From the NCBI GenBank assembly GCA_013398955.1, contig VWPU01010190.1:62001-126000 (forward strand): a DNA stretch of 64,000 bases, in the 5' to 3' direction. The position numbers and the translations under genes were made by a program. The DNA is from Callaeas wilsoni. Its lineage: Eukaryota > Chordata > Aves > Passeriformes > Callaeidae. Below, one piece after another: positions 37,628-49,178 of the stretch (position 1 is its first letter; each line of letters starts with the position of its first letter). The notes beneath the pieces were generated by a model. That model ran no database searches. It had not been told where the DNA came from and was given only the letters and a program-made list of their open reading frames with translations.

Positions 37628-37702
37628 ATCTCTATATATCTATATCTCTTCACTTGTACATATCACCTCCATATAAATATATTCTATCTGTCTATCTATC
37701 TA
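37628..37702. repeat. TATC/TCTA-rich simple repeat
   Basis: Interrupted TATC and TCTA units end in a cleaner (TCTA/TCTG) run at 37683-37702. Confidence 0.8.
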
Positions 37703-38985
37703 CTGGTTACTTGATCTAGTCAGCATATTTATCTGTGTCAAATACAGGCAGTTGTATTTGCTGTTGCAAAGAACTTGTTTTGCAGTTTTCCTGATGTCCT
37801 TTGCCTTTGTTTTTTGCTTTATAAGTCCTTTGAAGCTGAGAACTGCATCATCCTCTCTGACCCGCTGACACAAAATTTATTGACAGCCTACCTAAAGGAA
37901 AGGGTGATGGATAACAAGAACAGGAGGAGGTGTAAGTTTGATGGATGACTGGGGTCTCAAAAGCCTGTGATCAGTCCAGCAATTGCCTTTGCCCATTTGA
38001 GTTATTCAGGAATCATGTTAGTCCTTTCCTTTCCTCAAAACTAATAAATCTGTAATAATAAATCTAATAAGTTTTTATAGTGACAAATGTGCCTCCAGGT
38101 AGTGTGCTGGAAGGTGGGACTGGGCCAGCTGGGCCAGGGATAGGTCACAGAGAGGAAAAGGTGACCTTTGCAGCTTTTGACCTCCAGTGTCATGCTCCCC
38201 TTTATGTGCTTTTGAAGCTGTCACAGGTGTTTTACACAGGCATTGAAGACAAATCACATTTCCCATAACTCTTTCTAGAAGATGGTTCTCGTGGAGACTT
38301 GTGCCAGTCCTAACAGGAATACTCATGAAAATCCTTTCTATTTTCCTTTTCAACAGAATTTAATTCCAATTTACCAGCTTACATATCTAAAACAATCACT
38401 TGACAGTTTAAAGAATGCAACGTGAGGGACCAAAACCTCTGATTTCTGTCTTTCTGAGAGATTTCTCCTCACCAGGATGTCTAAACTCTTGCTTCTTATT
38501 CACATTTCTTTCCCACTGACTCTTGAATTATTTTTCATTTGTTACTGTAACTTCATGGCAATACCTGGAATTTGTTCACACAGCTGCCCACTGGTCATGC
38601 AGGGCACTGGGAGGGGGCCAGCGAGTGCAGAGGAGCGCCTCAGGCTGCCTGGGCTACTTCTGCATGGGCTCCTGAGGCTCAGGGACTGAGAGTAAGCTCT
38701 GGGCTACAGATTCCCTGATTTGCTTCAGGATTAGGGTTTACTGGGGAATTCCTGTCCAGCTTCTTGTAGACCCACAAGAAGAGCTTCTTTCCATTTTTCC
38801 CTTTCTCAGCCTCCCTCCCCTGCCTGTGGTACCCTATATCAGGTCGCCGGCACGCTGGCCAGGCTGGGATGGCAGCAGCTTGTCCAGGAGTGCCCAACAC
38901 AAAGGGAGAGCACCCTGTGGCACCTCGGTGCCTCGCTGCCTTGCCTCCCAGCCCGTGCGGTGGAAGGCACGGAGCCCAGCGTGCC

Positions 38986-39512
38986 TGGGGCTTGTGGATA
39001 GCCCAGGCGTGACCAGAAACAAATGAGCAGAGGTGGCTCCTTCGGCCGGTGTTCCAAGGGTTTATTGTAGGAGCTCTCTCGAAGGGGACTGGAAGTGAAG
39101 AGGACAAGATAGTAGACTGAGTGGGCTTAAAAGGGATACAGGGAAGGGGGCGGGGGTGACATAGCAGGGACCTATAGGAAGAGGAGAAAGGTGGGACAGG
39201 TTTGGTTACCTTTGCTTAGGAGATACGAGAGGTGTCTGTCCACTGTCAATCAGAGAGACTGAGCCTACATCAGGCCACAGGGATTCAATGGGAGAAGCCA
39301 TCCTCACAGAGGGGGATTTACTCTTTGGAGCCAGCCCACCAAACCTCTTTTTCTGGGCCCTGTGGCCCCCTGGGCATTCTTGTGGTTGGTTCAGTCACCT
39401 CAACAGTACCCGTCCTCATCTCTGGGGAAAAGGGGTAATTCCAAGGTGGCCAGCTGCAAGGATCAGGCTGGAAGATGTGGGGAGAGCAGTGTGGAGGTCA
39501 CTGGCCGTGCCA
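38986..39512 (-). mobile_element. LTR-like sequence, minus orientation, boundaries tentative
   Basis: On the minus strand a TTTTAAG promoter-like box (about 39130) precedes AATAAACCC (39066-39061). A GC-rich, CpG-containing U5-like stretch follows it. The 5-mer gtgcc occurs at 38981-38985 just before a TG and at 39513-39517 just after a CA, giving a possible 5-bp target-site duplication; a match this short could be chance. An alternative reading uses inverted TGAC/GTCA ends at 39010 and 39397. No retroviral coding sequence is recognised beside it. Confidence 0.42.
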
Positions 39513-42500
39513 GTGCCCATCACATGAGAGGAGAACGGCAGAAACCCGGGCTGGAGAGTCAAAGAGAGAATTCACAATGCTTCTGAGGGCAGAAATGTGA
39601 CAGGAAAGGCAGGAATGTGCTGGACAGATGCAGCCTTTCCCCTGAGCCTGTGTGAAGCCGTTGCTGAATCTGGGAAGTGCTAAGGGAATTCGAAGCACCA
39701 TCCATCAGAGGAGAGCAGGAGCGCAGGTCTCTGTGCCGAGCCGCGAGCAGGCTGAGCTTTCTGCCATGTGAGCTGCACAGACAGGAATCCAGCCTTTGCT
39801 CCTGGACAGCCCTTCCCCTTCTTCCCCCCATTCCACCTGTGCACTCTGTGCTCAGATGAAAGTTCTCACTCTCAAAAATATAACTAGGAAGTCACGGTTA
39901 TGCCCATTCCCCAAAGGCAGATAATTTATGCAGTGAAGGAAATGTTTCTAAGTTAACAATCTGACTTTTCCTCTGCTGCTGCCTTTATCACGCTGCCTGG
40001 GATTGGAGGAGTGGGAGTGCTACCCTGGCTTGGTTTGCTGGGAGCCCTTCTCAAATCCAAAGGCAAGGCAGCAGCTGAACTCTGGCAATTTTTTTTACTT
40101 TTTTTTGTCTTTATTTTTTGCCTCATTTTTGATGGTTCAAAATGAATCACCTTCTGATACTGTGTCATTTATGACAACGGCACAGGATCCCAGAAAATTA
40201 CTTTCTGCTATAAAACTGACCCAAGAAATTTATTAGAAAAAGGGGAAAAGTATTAGGCCTACATCTACTTTCTCTTCTCATTTTTTTTTCTGAACAATAA
40301 CAAAAAAAGTTCATGGCATATTTCTCTGTCTCACTTCACTTGAATTTCTTACAAAGGTTTACAGAAGCAGCCCCACTCAGAATCTGATTTAATTAGGCTG
40401 CATGCAGAAACAACACCTGCAAGCATAAATGGTCTTTCTGATGAGCCAGTCGAGTATTATACGTCCAAAGACACCATTCACATTTTTGACCTTTCCCATC
40501 TAACATCTATTTTTAAAAGGAAAATTTTAAAGGTCAGTGGCTGCAGCCTTTCTTAACCAGCCTCCCTAAAGGCCCTAAATGCCTTCGATGACCTTCAGCC
40601 CTAAGACTTGTTTGAAAAGGGAGATGTCAAACACTAAAGAAGCCTTTGAAACACACTTGCTGTCTGTAAGCCAGGAGTTAACCTTGATGTACATTCTGAA
40701 ACTTGTTATTCTGTTTGAATTGTTTTACTAATGGGCAAAATAATTTAACCAGAAAATCTGGAGAAGGTCTTTTTCATCCTAAGGATGGCTGGCCATGGGA
40801 GCAGGAGAACTGTTGGAGCCAAAGAGCTGATGGAGTCTCCTTCCCTGGACTTGACTGGAGAAGACCCTGAGCAAGCTGCTCTGCAGGTCCTGCTTCAGGC
40901 AGGAGAACTGCCAGGTGTCTGCTGAAATTACTCAGTGCTGCTCTCAGACCCAAGGGGTGTGACCAATCTGTTGGATTTTTTTGTGTCTCCTTCACCCCCT
41001 TAGACAGGTCTGTGCATTTCTAGAGCCAGCGGGCAAGACCAAAGCAAGGCAAATACTGTGGCAGCTCCGCTGGGATTTAAGGAGCCGCTTCCAGGACACT
41101 GACGACAAGGCACTATTTCTCATTTCCAGTTTCACTGTCAGGAGGAACAAAGCAAAATATTACCGTGTTTGTGACTTGCAGAATGCTGAATTAGCATCCC
41201 AAGGGCGGCAAAAGAGGTTGTTTACAGTGATCTGGAGATACTGTTCTCCAAGGGTAGGCAAGGAGCGGCAATCTGGGATAGCTGGAACCGCTGTGCCCGG
41301 GCCGTGCGTGTCACTGTCCTAGTGGTGGAAATAGGGGCACATGTGCACCAACACACCCCTCCAGTGGAGCACAGGGAAAATGGGACACAGCCAGGCAACG
41401 CAGGTGAAGCAACAGAGCCTGTGGCCACTTTGGGGATGCAGGAAGAAGCAGTGCAGCTCTCAGGTGTGTTCAAGAATAGGGAAAAAGAAAGACCAAATAG
41501 CAGCGTTATGATGACATGATCATTAGTATTTGCCTATCTTTGGGGCTTTTGGAAGTGTTTTATATCTTTAATAGTGTTGTGCTGTCAGATGTGAGACCTC
41601 AGTGACTCTCTGGGGTGTTACAATGCACATCGTGGCTTCTGCTGCTCTCAAGGCTGATTAGCTGAGGGCTGATAAGCACTGATAAGCACTGCAGGTGTGG
41701 TGTAAATATTAAAATCTGTTGAGATGGCATAACTTAGCCTTCTGATAAGCCTACAATCTGAAAGCTTTTGCATGCAGAGCCAGTTTACTGCACACAATGA
41801 CTGATAAAAATCACTTTCTCACTCCGTACTCTGTGAAAAATTTTCTGTGGGCTAAATGGTTGAGATACTGCAAAGAGGGATTCAGGGAGCTCTGACACAC
41901 CCTGGGAAAGGGTTGTTGTGATGGCTCTTGTCTCCCACACTCTGCCAAAGGCCTTGCTATATGGCTCTGTTGGCATTGGTGGTGACCTGGCTCACTCCTG
42001 ACACTGGAAGTTAGATTTTCTAGTGTGAAATGGGATGGATAATACCCTATATCCATCTGTAAAGCATGCTGATGTCTGGAAGACAAACAAAAAAAAACCC
42101 AGTCAAATAAAGAAAATGTACGTGATCAATACAAGGTCATCAGTTGCTCTGCAGGAAAAACAGACAATCTTTTGCAGAAATACAGAAATTAGCTCAGATT
42201 GCACATGTTTTGGATTGAGGCTTCTTCAGTGAGTGCTGTGTTTGACTGACAGGTGTAATTTAAAAGACAAAAGGATGCTATAAATATTTTTAAAGCAAAC
42301 ATGACTCCATCTCTGAGTATAGAGGTCTTTCTGCCTCACAAACTGCATATAAAGATGCATGTCCTTAGGAGACAGTAAGTAAAGTAGTAGTGAAGCTTTT
42401 ATCTCTCCAAACCATTAAACACAATGACAAAAATAAGGGTTGTTCACGTAATACCTTACAAATGGAAAATGGAAGACCACTTAAAATGATGCTGTGTGAC

Positions 42501-43074
42501 ATCTACACCCTGTATGCTAAACCCATGACATTGAATTTATCACTTTTTTGATTGCTAATTTAATCAATCAAATGTAATCAATTTAATTATCAGGAATTCC
42601 TGAAACCTTTTGGTGGTTTTGTTGATAGATGTGATGAATGATATGTTTCAAATGTTGGCTTGGTAACGTTAAAGATGCTCTCACTGAGCATCTCTGGGTG
42701 AGTTACTTGCTTTGTGATGCTGTGGGGAATCTGTCCCCAGAGGCTTTATCCCCTGGACATTCTGAGTTGGGCGACAGATTCTCACGATGAAAAGCAGAGC
42801 TCTCTGAGGAAAGATGTTATAATTTATACCACATGAAAAACCAAGTTCATTCACAGGGCACTTGCTCACACATTCCTGTGGAAAATTCTCTCAGTACATT
42901 TGGGCCATCACACAAGCTGTTTGAAAGGCTCAGTGCGAGCAAAGAGATCACAGGAACGTAAGCTTGACTTTCCTAACCAGAACTGACAGCTGCTGGGCGA
43001 TATTAGGCTGGTTTGTCATGAACCCCTGAAAGCCCACTGAGGCTGAGCCTCTGCTCACCACCAGATGGTCTGTG
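39513..43074. other. Intergenic sequence with homeodomain-motif cluster
   Basis: No gene was recognised. The stretch contains a T-rich tract near 40089-40122, a 10-bp tandem repeat (gataagcact twice, 41671-41690) and a TAAT/ATCAAT-rich cluster at 42548-42591. Confidence 0.6.
42548..42591. promoter_or_regulatory. Candidate homeodomain/PBX-type motif cluster
   Basis: The inverted pair TTGATTG (42548-42554) and CAATCAA (42565-42571) contains ATCAATCA, the complement of the PBX-HOX-type TGATTGAT site. More TAAT, AATCAAT and TAATTA cores occur within 20 bases. The motifs are visible in the sequence; regulatory use is only inferred. Confidence 0.25.
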
Positions 43075-43306
43075 TGTGGTACAGTCCCCCCGACAAAAGA
43101 CTGAGGTAGACCAGTAGGTTTCACCAATCGAAATTTAATGAGGAGTGAAAAGAACTAGGTACAGGTTTGAAAGATGCTTGCCTGGGTTTTTTTCCACCTT
43201 CAAAACGACCTTGCATTTATAATGGCTGCAGCTTAACATCAGTAATGAATCCCACGTGCCTAGTGCACATCAAGACTGGGTTCAGGAAACGTTAAGGGAT
43301 ACCACA
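43075..43306 (-). mobile_element. Short LTR-like element with TGTGGTA terminal inverted repeats
   Basis: The left end reads TGTGGTACAG and the right end TACCACA, giving a 7-bp perfect inverted repeat with TG/CA termini, 232 bp apart. On the minus strand TATAAA (43221-43216) and an ATTAAA polyA variant (43139-43134) occur in the order expected of an LTR. I could not find a matching target-site duplication, so it may be truncated or the ends may be shifted. The family is unknown. Confidence 0.5.
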
Positions 43307-43724
43307 GATTTTACAGAGTACAGCCATGATCTTGCAGACAAAAATTAATGATTTAAGAAAAAGCAGAAATGTTGTTCTCATTCCCAAGGTTAGGGAAGAT
43401 AAATCAGAAGTGATTGCTTTCCCCAGTTGCTTGTTTCAGGTTAAGAAACTTGACGTAGCTTCAGTGATAAAACATGGAAGGACTTGGGACCTGCATCAAC
43501 ACTCATGAAATTCAATGGCAGCTGGCTTATGCCAGCAGGGTGCCTCGGCTACACTTTACAGCCAGCTCCTGTTGGAGGGCTCACGTCCTTAGAGAGGTAC
43601 TGGGGAATATGGAATTGTTCATATGGAAACACAGACGTGTCTGTTGTGATGAAACAGCACTCTTCAAACTCCTCTGAATAAAATGCTTCAATTTCAGAGT
43701 AGGAAGAGGTAGATATGGGAGAGG

Positions 43725-43729
43725 GACCA
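43725..43729. repeat. Target-site duplication, left copy (gacca)
   Basis: This direct repeat directly precedes the TG end and is identical to 44407-44411. Confidence 0.72.
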
Positions 43730-44406
43730 TGTTACAAATAGATGTGAGTGTTTTAGCTAAGTCTCGGCCTTTTGCCCAGGCCTCTGGCAGCAGGCAGGAG
43801 CTTTATTGGGGTGGCCAGCACCTCAAGACCCACTCTCATTCACAAGTTCTTTAATAATGGCTGATTCAGTCTATTATAGAATGAATTATTTATTTAATAG
43901 ACACAAAGCTAACAGACATAAGACTTAAAACAAGCTATATACTACACAGGAATAAGAATAAAAAGAAGCTACTAGTAGATATATACAGTGCAAGGTTAAA
44001 CGTACCATCAATTTTACAGCTAGCGAAGAAATAATATAACGTAGGATTCAATGTATCTTACCATCCAATTGTTGGTGGGGCACACATCGAGATCCTTTCC
44101 CTCAATTCCCAGGAAAGTAACCGCAGAAGCTGCGTCCAAACTCCGGGGAGAAGTCTCCCACACTCTCAAGGTGTGTGTGTAGAAGGCTTCTGCCTCTGTG
44201 AAAACTCGTCTATCTTTTATAGTTTGTAAAACAGTGTCTCTCAGTCAAGAATATCTCTGTTATCTCTTTCCACATTCGCTCTCCAGACTAAGATGTTGAT
44301 TCTTAGCTGGGGCTTGAGCCCTTTTGGTGCCTTTCAGCCCCTGGGTTATTTTCTCCATATCTGCACCAACTATCTGTGGTAGAGGGGGAGGATATGTCCT
44401 GCCACA
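43730..44406 (-). mobile_element. Solo LTR, ERVL-like, with 5-bp target-site duplication
   Basis: The element begins TGTTACA on the + strand and ends TGCCACA, so read on the minus strand it starts TGTGGCAGGA. The flanks carry gacca at 43725-43729 and 44407-44411. A polyA signal (AATAAA, minus strand, 43807-43802) lies about 75 bp from the 3' end of the LTR, which fits R/U5. At 677 bp with no adjacent gag or pol, a solo LTR is the simplest reading. The 5-bp duplication fits class III (ERVL-type) or some class II elements. It has no meaningful open frame. Confidence 0.78.
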
Positions 44407-44411
44407 GACCA
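44407..44411. repeat. Target-site duplication, right copy (gacca)
   Basis: This direct repeat directly follows the CA end and is identical to 43725-43729. Confidence 0.72.
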
Positions 44412-46283
44412 TCTATTGGTGCATTTGAATGGGCTCAGAGGCTGCTGCCAGCTGAAACAGACAGGAGTTATCACCACGCTGTTCAAAAGCAGCTTGATTT
44501 GAAGGTGCTGACACCCAACAAATTAAGGTGGAAGGATGCTCATTAGAACTAACGACCTTAACAGGAAACCCAGTCAAAGCCAAATGAAGAGATTGTAAAT
44601 GACAGGAAATTGATCCAAAAGCAACTTTAGAAACACTGGGAGATGTGGCTCAAAAAACTTTTTGTCAAAGTTAAAGGAAAGATTGTTTAGAAGACCCAAA
44701 AGAAGATTTGTTTGGAACAAATGAGTTTAAATTTAAAAAAAAAAGAAAAAAATCATTTTGCTCTAAAAATTATATATAGATTATAAGAAAGCTGGTGGGA
44801 GAGAGATAATAGAATAATGAAATATGTTATCATATTTGACCAGCAAGTGCTTGAGGTCCCATCTTGTGAGCTTTATCAAATTGTTTAAAGTAAAATACTT
44901 TAGGAAATGCTACAGTTTGGAATGAAATTGCATATTCTATCTATAATTGGAATGAAAATCATGCCTTCTGGGCAAATTTTGAAGAATGTGAATATCAGTC
45001 AATAGGTCTGCTCCCATCCACGCCTGCTGAAGGCTGAGTGTCCTGTCTCTAAGCCAGCAAAAGTTGCATTCTTTCAGCATTGAAAAATTGTGTTGCATGA
45101 AGTCTGGGAGCAGCTACAGAATACTCCTTGAAGTAGCACAAACCCAGGGTGCTGTACAGAATGTGTGATCCCTTCTCCAAGTTCAGTTAGATGTGCCAGT
45201 GGGGCTGGGAGTGCTGCGAGGAGCAGTCGAGCTGGGATGAAAGATGGCTGAAACAGGGCTCTGCTCCGAAAGGGATTGCTTCTGCTTGCCTCAAAGCCAG
45301 AATGACCTGGATATTCTTCTTTTTTTTTCCCTCTGTGATAGCTCTGGCTTATCTCTGCTGTGGAAGAGAAGAGATTTTCTTGGCAAGTCTCTGAGCTCTT
45401 TGTGTTCAGGGAAACCACAAGTGCACATCCCGAGCGACGTCCGCGTTGCGCAGCCCAGCTCTGTGGTGAGAAGTACCTGCTCTGAGCAGGAGAGGGGCTG
45501 AGCAAAGGTGTGGAGCCAGGTTCCACAGCAGCCCAGGCAAGTCAATATTTCTTCATCCAGGAGCCAGCTTCAGACTCTTACCCAAACACAGTGTTTGTGT
45601 CCTTCCCAGCCTGTGCATCATACTCCATATGCTTCTACATCATACCTCCTCTGTTTTTACAGACCTGCATTGGCATTATAGTCTACTGTAATACATTGGG
45701 TTTTTGTGTTTAAACTGTTCTTCTGCCTCAATTTGCCCACTACTGCAACCTTTCACAGCCGTAGTTGTTATGTTTGGCATTTTTTATAACAACACTTAGA
45801 CACAAAGTGAATCTCCGGAAGCTTTAAGTAGGAGATAATTTTAATTCTTATGTGTGCACTAACAGAGTGCATGTGAAAAGGCATTTTTCAGCAACATGAT
45901 ACTGAACTTTCTGGTCTGGCCCAGGAGGAGCATTCTTATGCATCAGCAACATGAAAGGGGATGCAGGTACCCTGTCCTAACTTGCATTCATGAAATCCTA
46001 TTTTAGTTATTTAGTCTGATCAAGATGGTATGAATTGCTTGAACATTCCTTGCACACAATTTTGTGTCAGTCAAGAAAGACGCTAAAATCTGTGTTTGCA
46101 GCTGGAGGACTATGTTGGATCAAAACTTTTTAGTGCATTTTTTAGATTTTTTTTTGCCAGCTGCAGTTTACACTTGACTCATCAGTGCCATAACTGAGAA
46201 AATGTTAGTTCAGATTGTATAGCCACTACTTGATACTGGCCTCATTCTTTCTCATGGTCTCTTCTCCAATGACCTGGCATCAC

Positions 46284-46300
46284 TTTTTTTTTTTTTTTTT
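46284..46300. repeat. (T)17 homopolymer
   Basis: Seventeen T residues follow catcac and precede aatgtg. Confidence 0.95.
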
Positions 46301-49159
46301 AATGTGAGACATTGAATGAAAAAAAATCCTAGGACAGGTGCAGTTAAAAGATTAGGAAGTGCTAGAATTTTACATTGGCGAAAATAAGTTTTTGAGGCTG
46401 ATGTATAATCATATAGGAAAAGACTCATTTTCTGCCAATTTAATGTAGTAAAACCAGATAATAATACATATTAGAGCTCTCAAGTAGAGCAGGAAGGTGT
46501 TTATTCTTTTGTGACAGGTGGTGACGTGCCCAAGCCTGGGTATATTACATAAATATTGTTAGCATCAAACATATCTCAGAGAAGCAGCCAGATGATGAAT
46601 CATCCACTTGGAGAAGTCCCAAGCCACCATTTATCTTTATTTACCTGCGTTTTTTACAGACATTTGGTGCTTTTGCATCTGCTGAGAAATATTATTTTTT
46701 TCCTTCTTCATTTTTAAAATGTTAACAGGAAAAAGTCTTGGCAAGGAGCTAGACTTCTCCAAGATGGAAATTCTGTTCTACAGCCAGTTAGGGAAATTGC
46801 ACTGAAAAAAGAAAAAAAGGATTTAAAAAATTATTTTCTATAATTTTAAAGCACGGAAGATAATAATTAAGAATCTGTCTTTCTAATTTGTGTTATTTCC
46901 TTACTCAGACCCCAAGAGAGTTCTGGAGAGTAACTGGACTCAATAATTATATGAAGCCTCATATACTTTTCTAATTTCTAGCAGCATTACCTGAGCATCA
47001 AATTAAGACAGGGAAAGGCATTTTGTCCATATAAAACCCCAATAATCTCCAATAAGTCCTCATGAGTTTAGGAATGGCAGCAGGAGGCAGTAGGGGCTCA
47101 CTATGGAGAAGGTGGAGTTGCTTTTCCTTCCCCTGAGGATCAGGAGGAGCCTCATGGTCTGCAGGGGGCTGCTTGTGACATGAGGTGCAATTCATCAGGA
47201 ATGAAAATACTGCCATGACTACAGCCTGACCCCCAGAATTCAGCTTAAAAATGCTCAAAAGCTGGATCATAAAACTGTTTTTTGAGGTGAAAGCTTTCCT
47301 TGGACTGCTATTATGGAGAAAGCCTCCTAAATGTTACTTGAGAAAGTAAGAGATAACTTAAGCTCTTCTCAGTGCTTACTTCTAAATTTAAACTGGTGTC
47401 ACTGAGGGATGAAAGGCTTGAAGCACAGCTAAAAGCATGATACTGTAGCTTACATTTAAGAAAGATGCAAGAACATCCAGGGTTGTCTCTCCTTTTATGG
47501 GAGCAAAACTGATTTCTGATTTTCTGGGAAAATAACAATTTTTTGTCTCCTTACCATTGTACCTGTCTTAGACTGTGACCTTGGGATATGTTTTATATTA
47601 TTATACCTACCTTCTTTCTGTAAACATCCAAAGATAGACAAGGTTGGAGACATTTTCACCTCTTCAGACATGCAAAGATGGAATCAGATATAAACCAGAA
47701 AAAAGTCAGTTGTGTGTCAGAGGCCAAAATGCCATTAAAACCAGAACTCCAGAACCCGTGTCTCCCTTACGGTATTTCTAGAATTAAAATATCTCGTTGT
47801 ACAGCTCGTGGACTTCTTCATTACCACCACCATGAATGCAGAGCGCCTCTTTGTAGATCAGTTCAGTTATTCTGAGAGCAGAATATATCCCCCTAAGAAC
47901 AATTGTAATAAAACTGAAATCATAATTTTTTTTCCTTTTTAACTGGCAGTGCTTCATTCCCTTAAGGTACAACTGAAGTCAAGAAAGCCCCTTGCTCCTA
48001 ACCCTCAAGCTCCAGGAGATTATCATTAAAATGCAGCACATCTTTTTCTAAATCTGTAATTGAAAGAACTTCTCACACACTAAAAAGGGGGTTCAGGTAG
48101 ATGAAGGAATCAGGGGGGAATTGGCAGTACAATCCTTCAAAATGCAGAAGGGCTGATCTGTTTTCTGACTGTTGCTTAAACCTGCAGCAAAGGCAGTACG
48201 AGGCGTGTGCACCAGTGAGGGCTGGTTTAGACTGGGCCTGGGCTGTGCATGAGATTGGCCACGGGCAGGTAGGGGTGAGTCAGAAAATTCTGGGCAAAAA
48301 CCACCCACGAGCATGAGCAGCTTGTGTCGCTTCTGGAGTCAGGGGTCCGGTGACAGAATTAAGTGATTTGCTCACTGTGGTGTGCAGGGACTCAGCACTG
48401 TCTTTAAATACGTGTGTTGGTGCGTTGAGTGAAAGCAAGCACTTCACAGACTGTGTTTGTGCTAAGCTCATTTCATCTCAGAAATGATCTATAAAAGAGA
48501 CTGTTCTTGTACTGGCACACTTTTTAGTTTTAGAAGTTGATACGATTTCCTCTGCTTTTTTTTTACCATTTGGTGAGCCAAGCAATACTTACTGATTGAT
48601 TTTATGTGCAGAAAAATTTGGTATATATCAGGTTTAGAAGTTTTTTCTCTGCTTTAGCTCAATGACAGCATACTTTCTTTTATTGCATTTATCTCTGCAT
48701 CCCCAACAGATTTAGTCACTGCTGCAGCGACTGCTGCAGCATCCATTGTTTAGTTATTTGTCTCTCAGAGCTGAACACAGAAACCAGTTTTAAGTAGCTG
48801 CATCCTGTGGATACTGCAAAGGAGGAACTAAACTCCCTGGTATGGGATCCAGAGCCACCAGGGGGAATGAGCCATAATGAAACATGTGGAATGAGAGCAG
48901 GTCCTTGCCTTTCTCCTGGCCTTCTCTGTCTTAGGAATGATGAAACTTGTTCTCCCTTGCCCTGGATGGGTGCTCAAAATATTGATCTTCTTCCTAAGCA
49001 GTGGCTTTTCAGAATGCTGCGATCAGAGCCGTGCTCTGTGTCAGGGTTATTCATGTTAGACATGCAGAGGGAAGGTCTGACAGATCAACTCCTTAAGGAA
49101 AATAGGAAGGGGAATTCAATTCCAGATTATTTGGATGATGAACATGTCAACCATGAGAG

Positions 49160-49178
49160 AAAAAAAAAAAAAAAAAAA
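49160..49178. repeat. (A)19 homopolymer
   Basis: Nineteen A residues precede gaagtaaaat. No processed-gene sequence was recognised upstream. Confidence 0.95.

Larger units (their letters stand above)
33456..38985. other. Intergenic sequence, unassigned
   Basis: The stretch is AT-rich without a recognisable gene. It holds a (TA)n run at about 35694-35711, a TATC/TCTA-rich microsatellite at about 37628-37702, and the GC-richer block 38590-38985 that abuts the next LTR-like element. Confidence 0.6.

Noticed and set aside
41671..41690. 10-bp tandem repeat gataagcact
   Set aside because: Two copies of a short unit are common by chance and have no evident function.
45074..45526. 150-codon minus-strand open frame
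   Set aside because: Composition is low in family-like patterns and is overlapped by open frames on the other strand, as expected of non-coding DNA.
49160..49178. Poly-A run as the tail of a processed pseudogene
   Set aside because: No gene-like sequence was recognised upstream and no flanking direct repeat was found.
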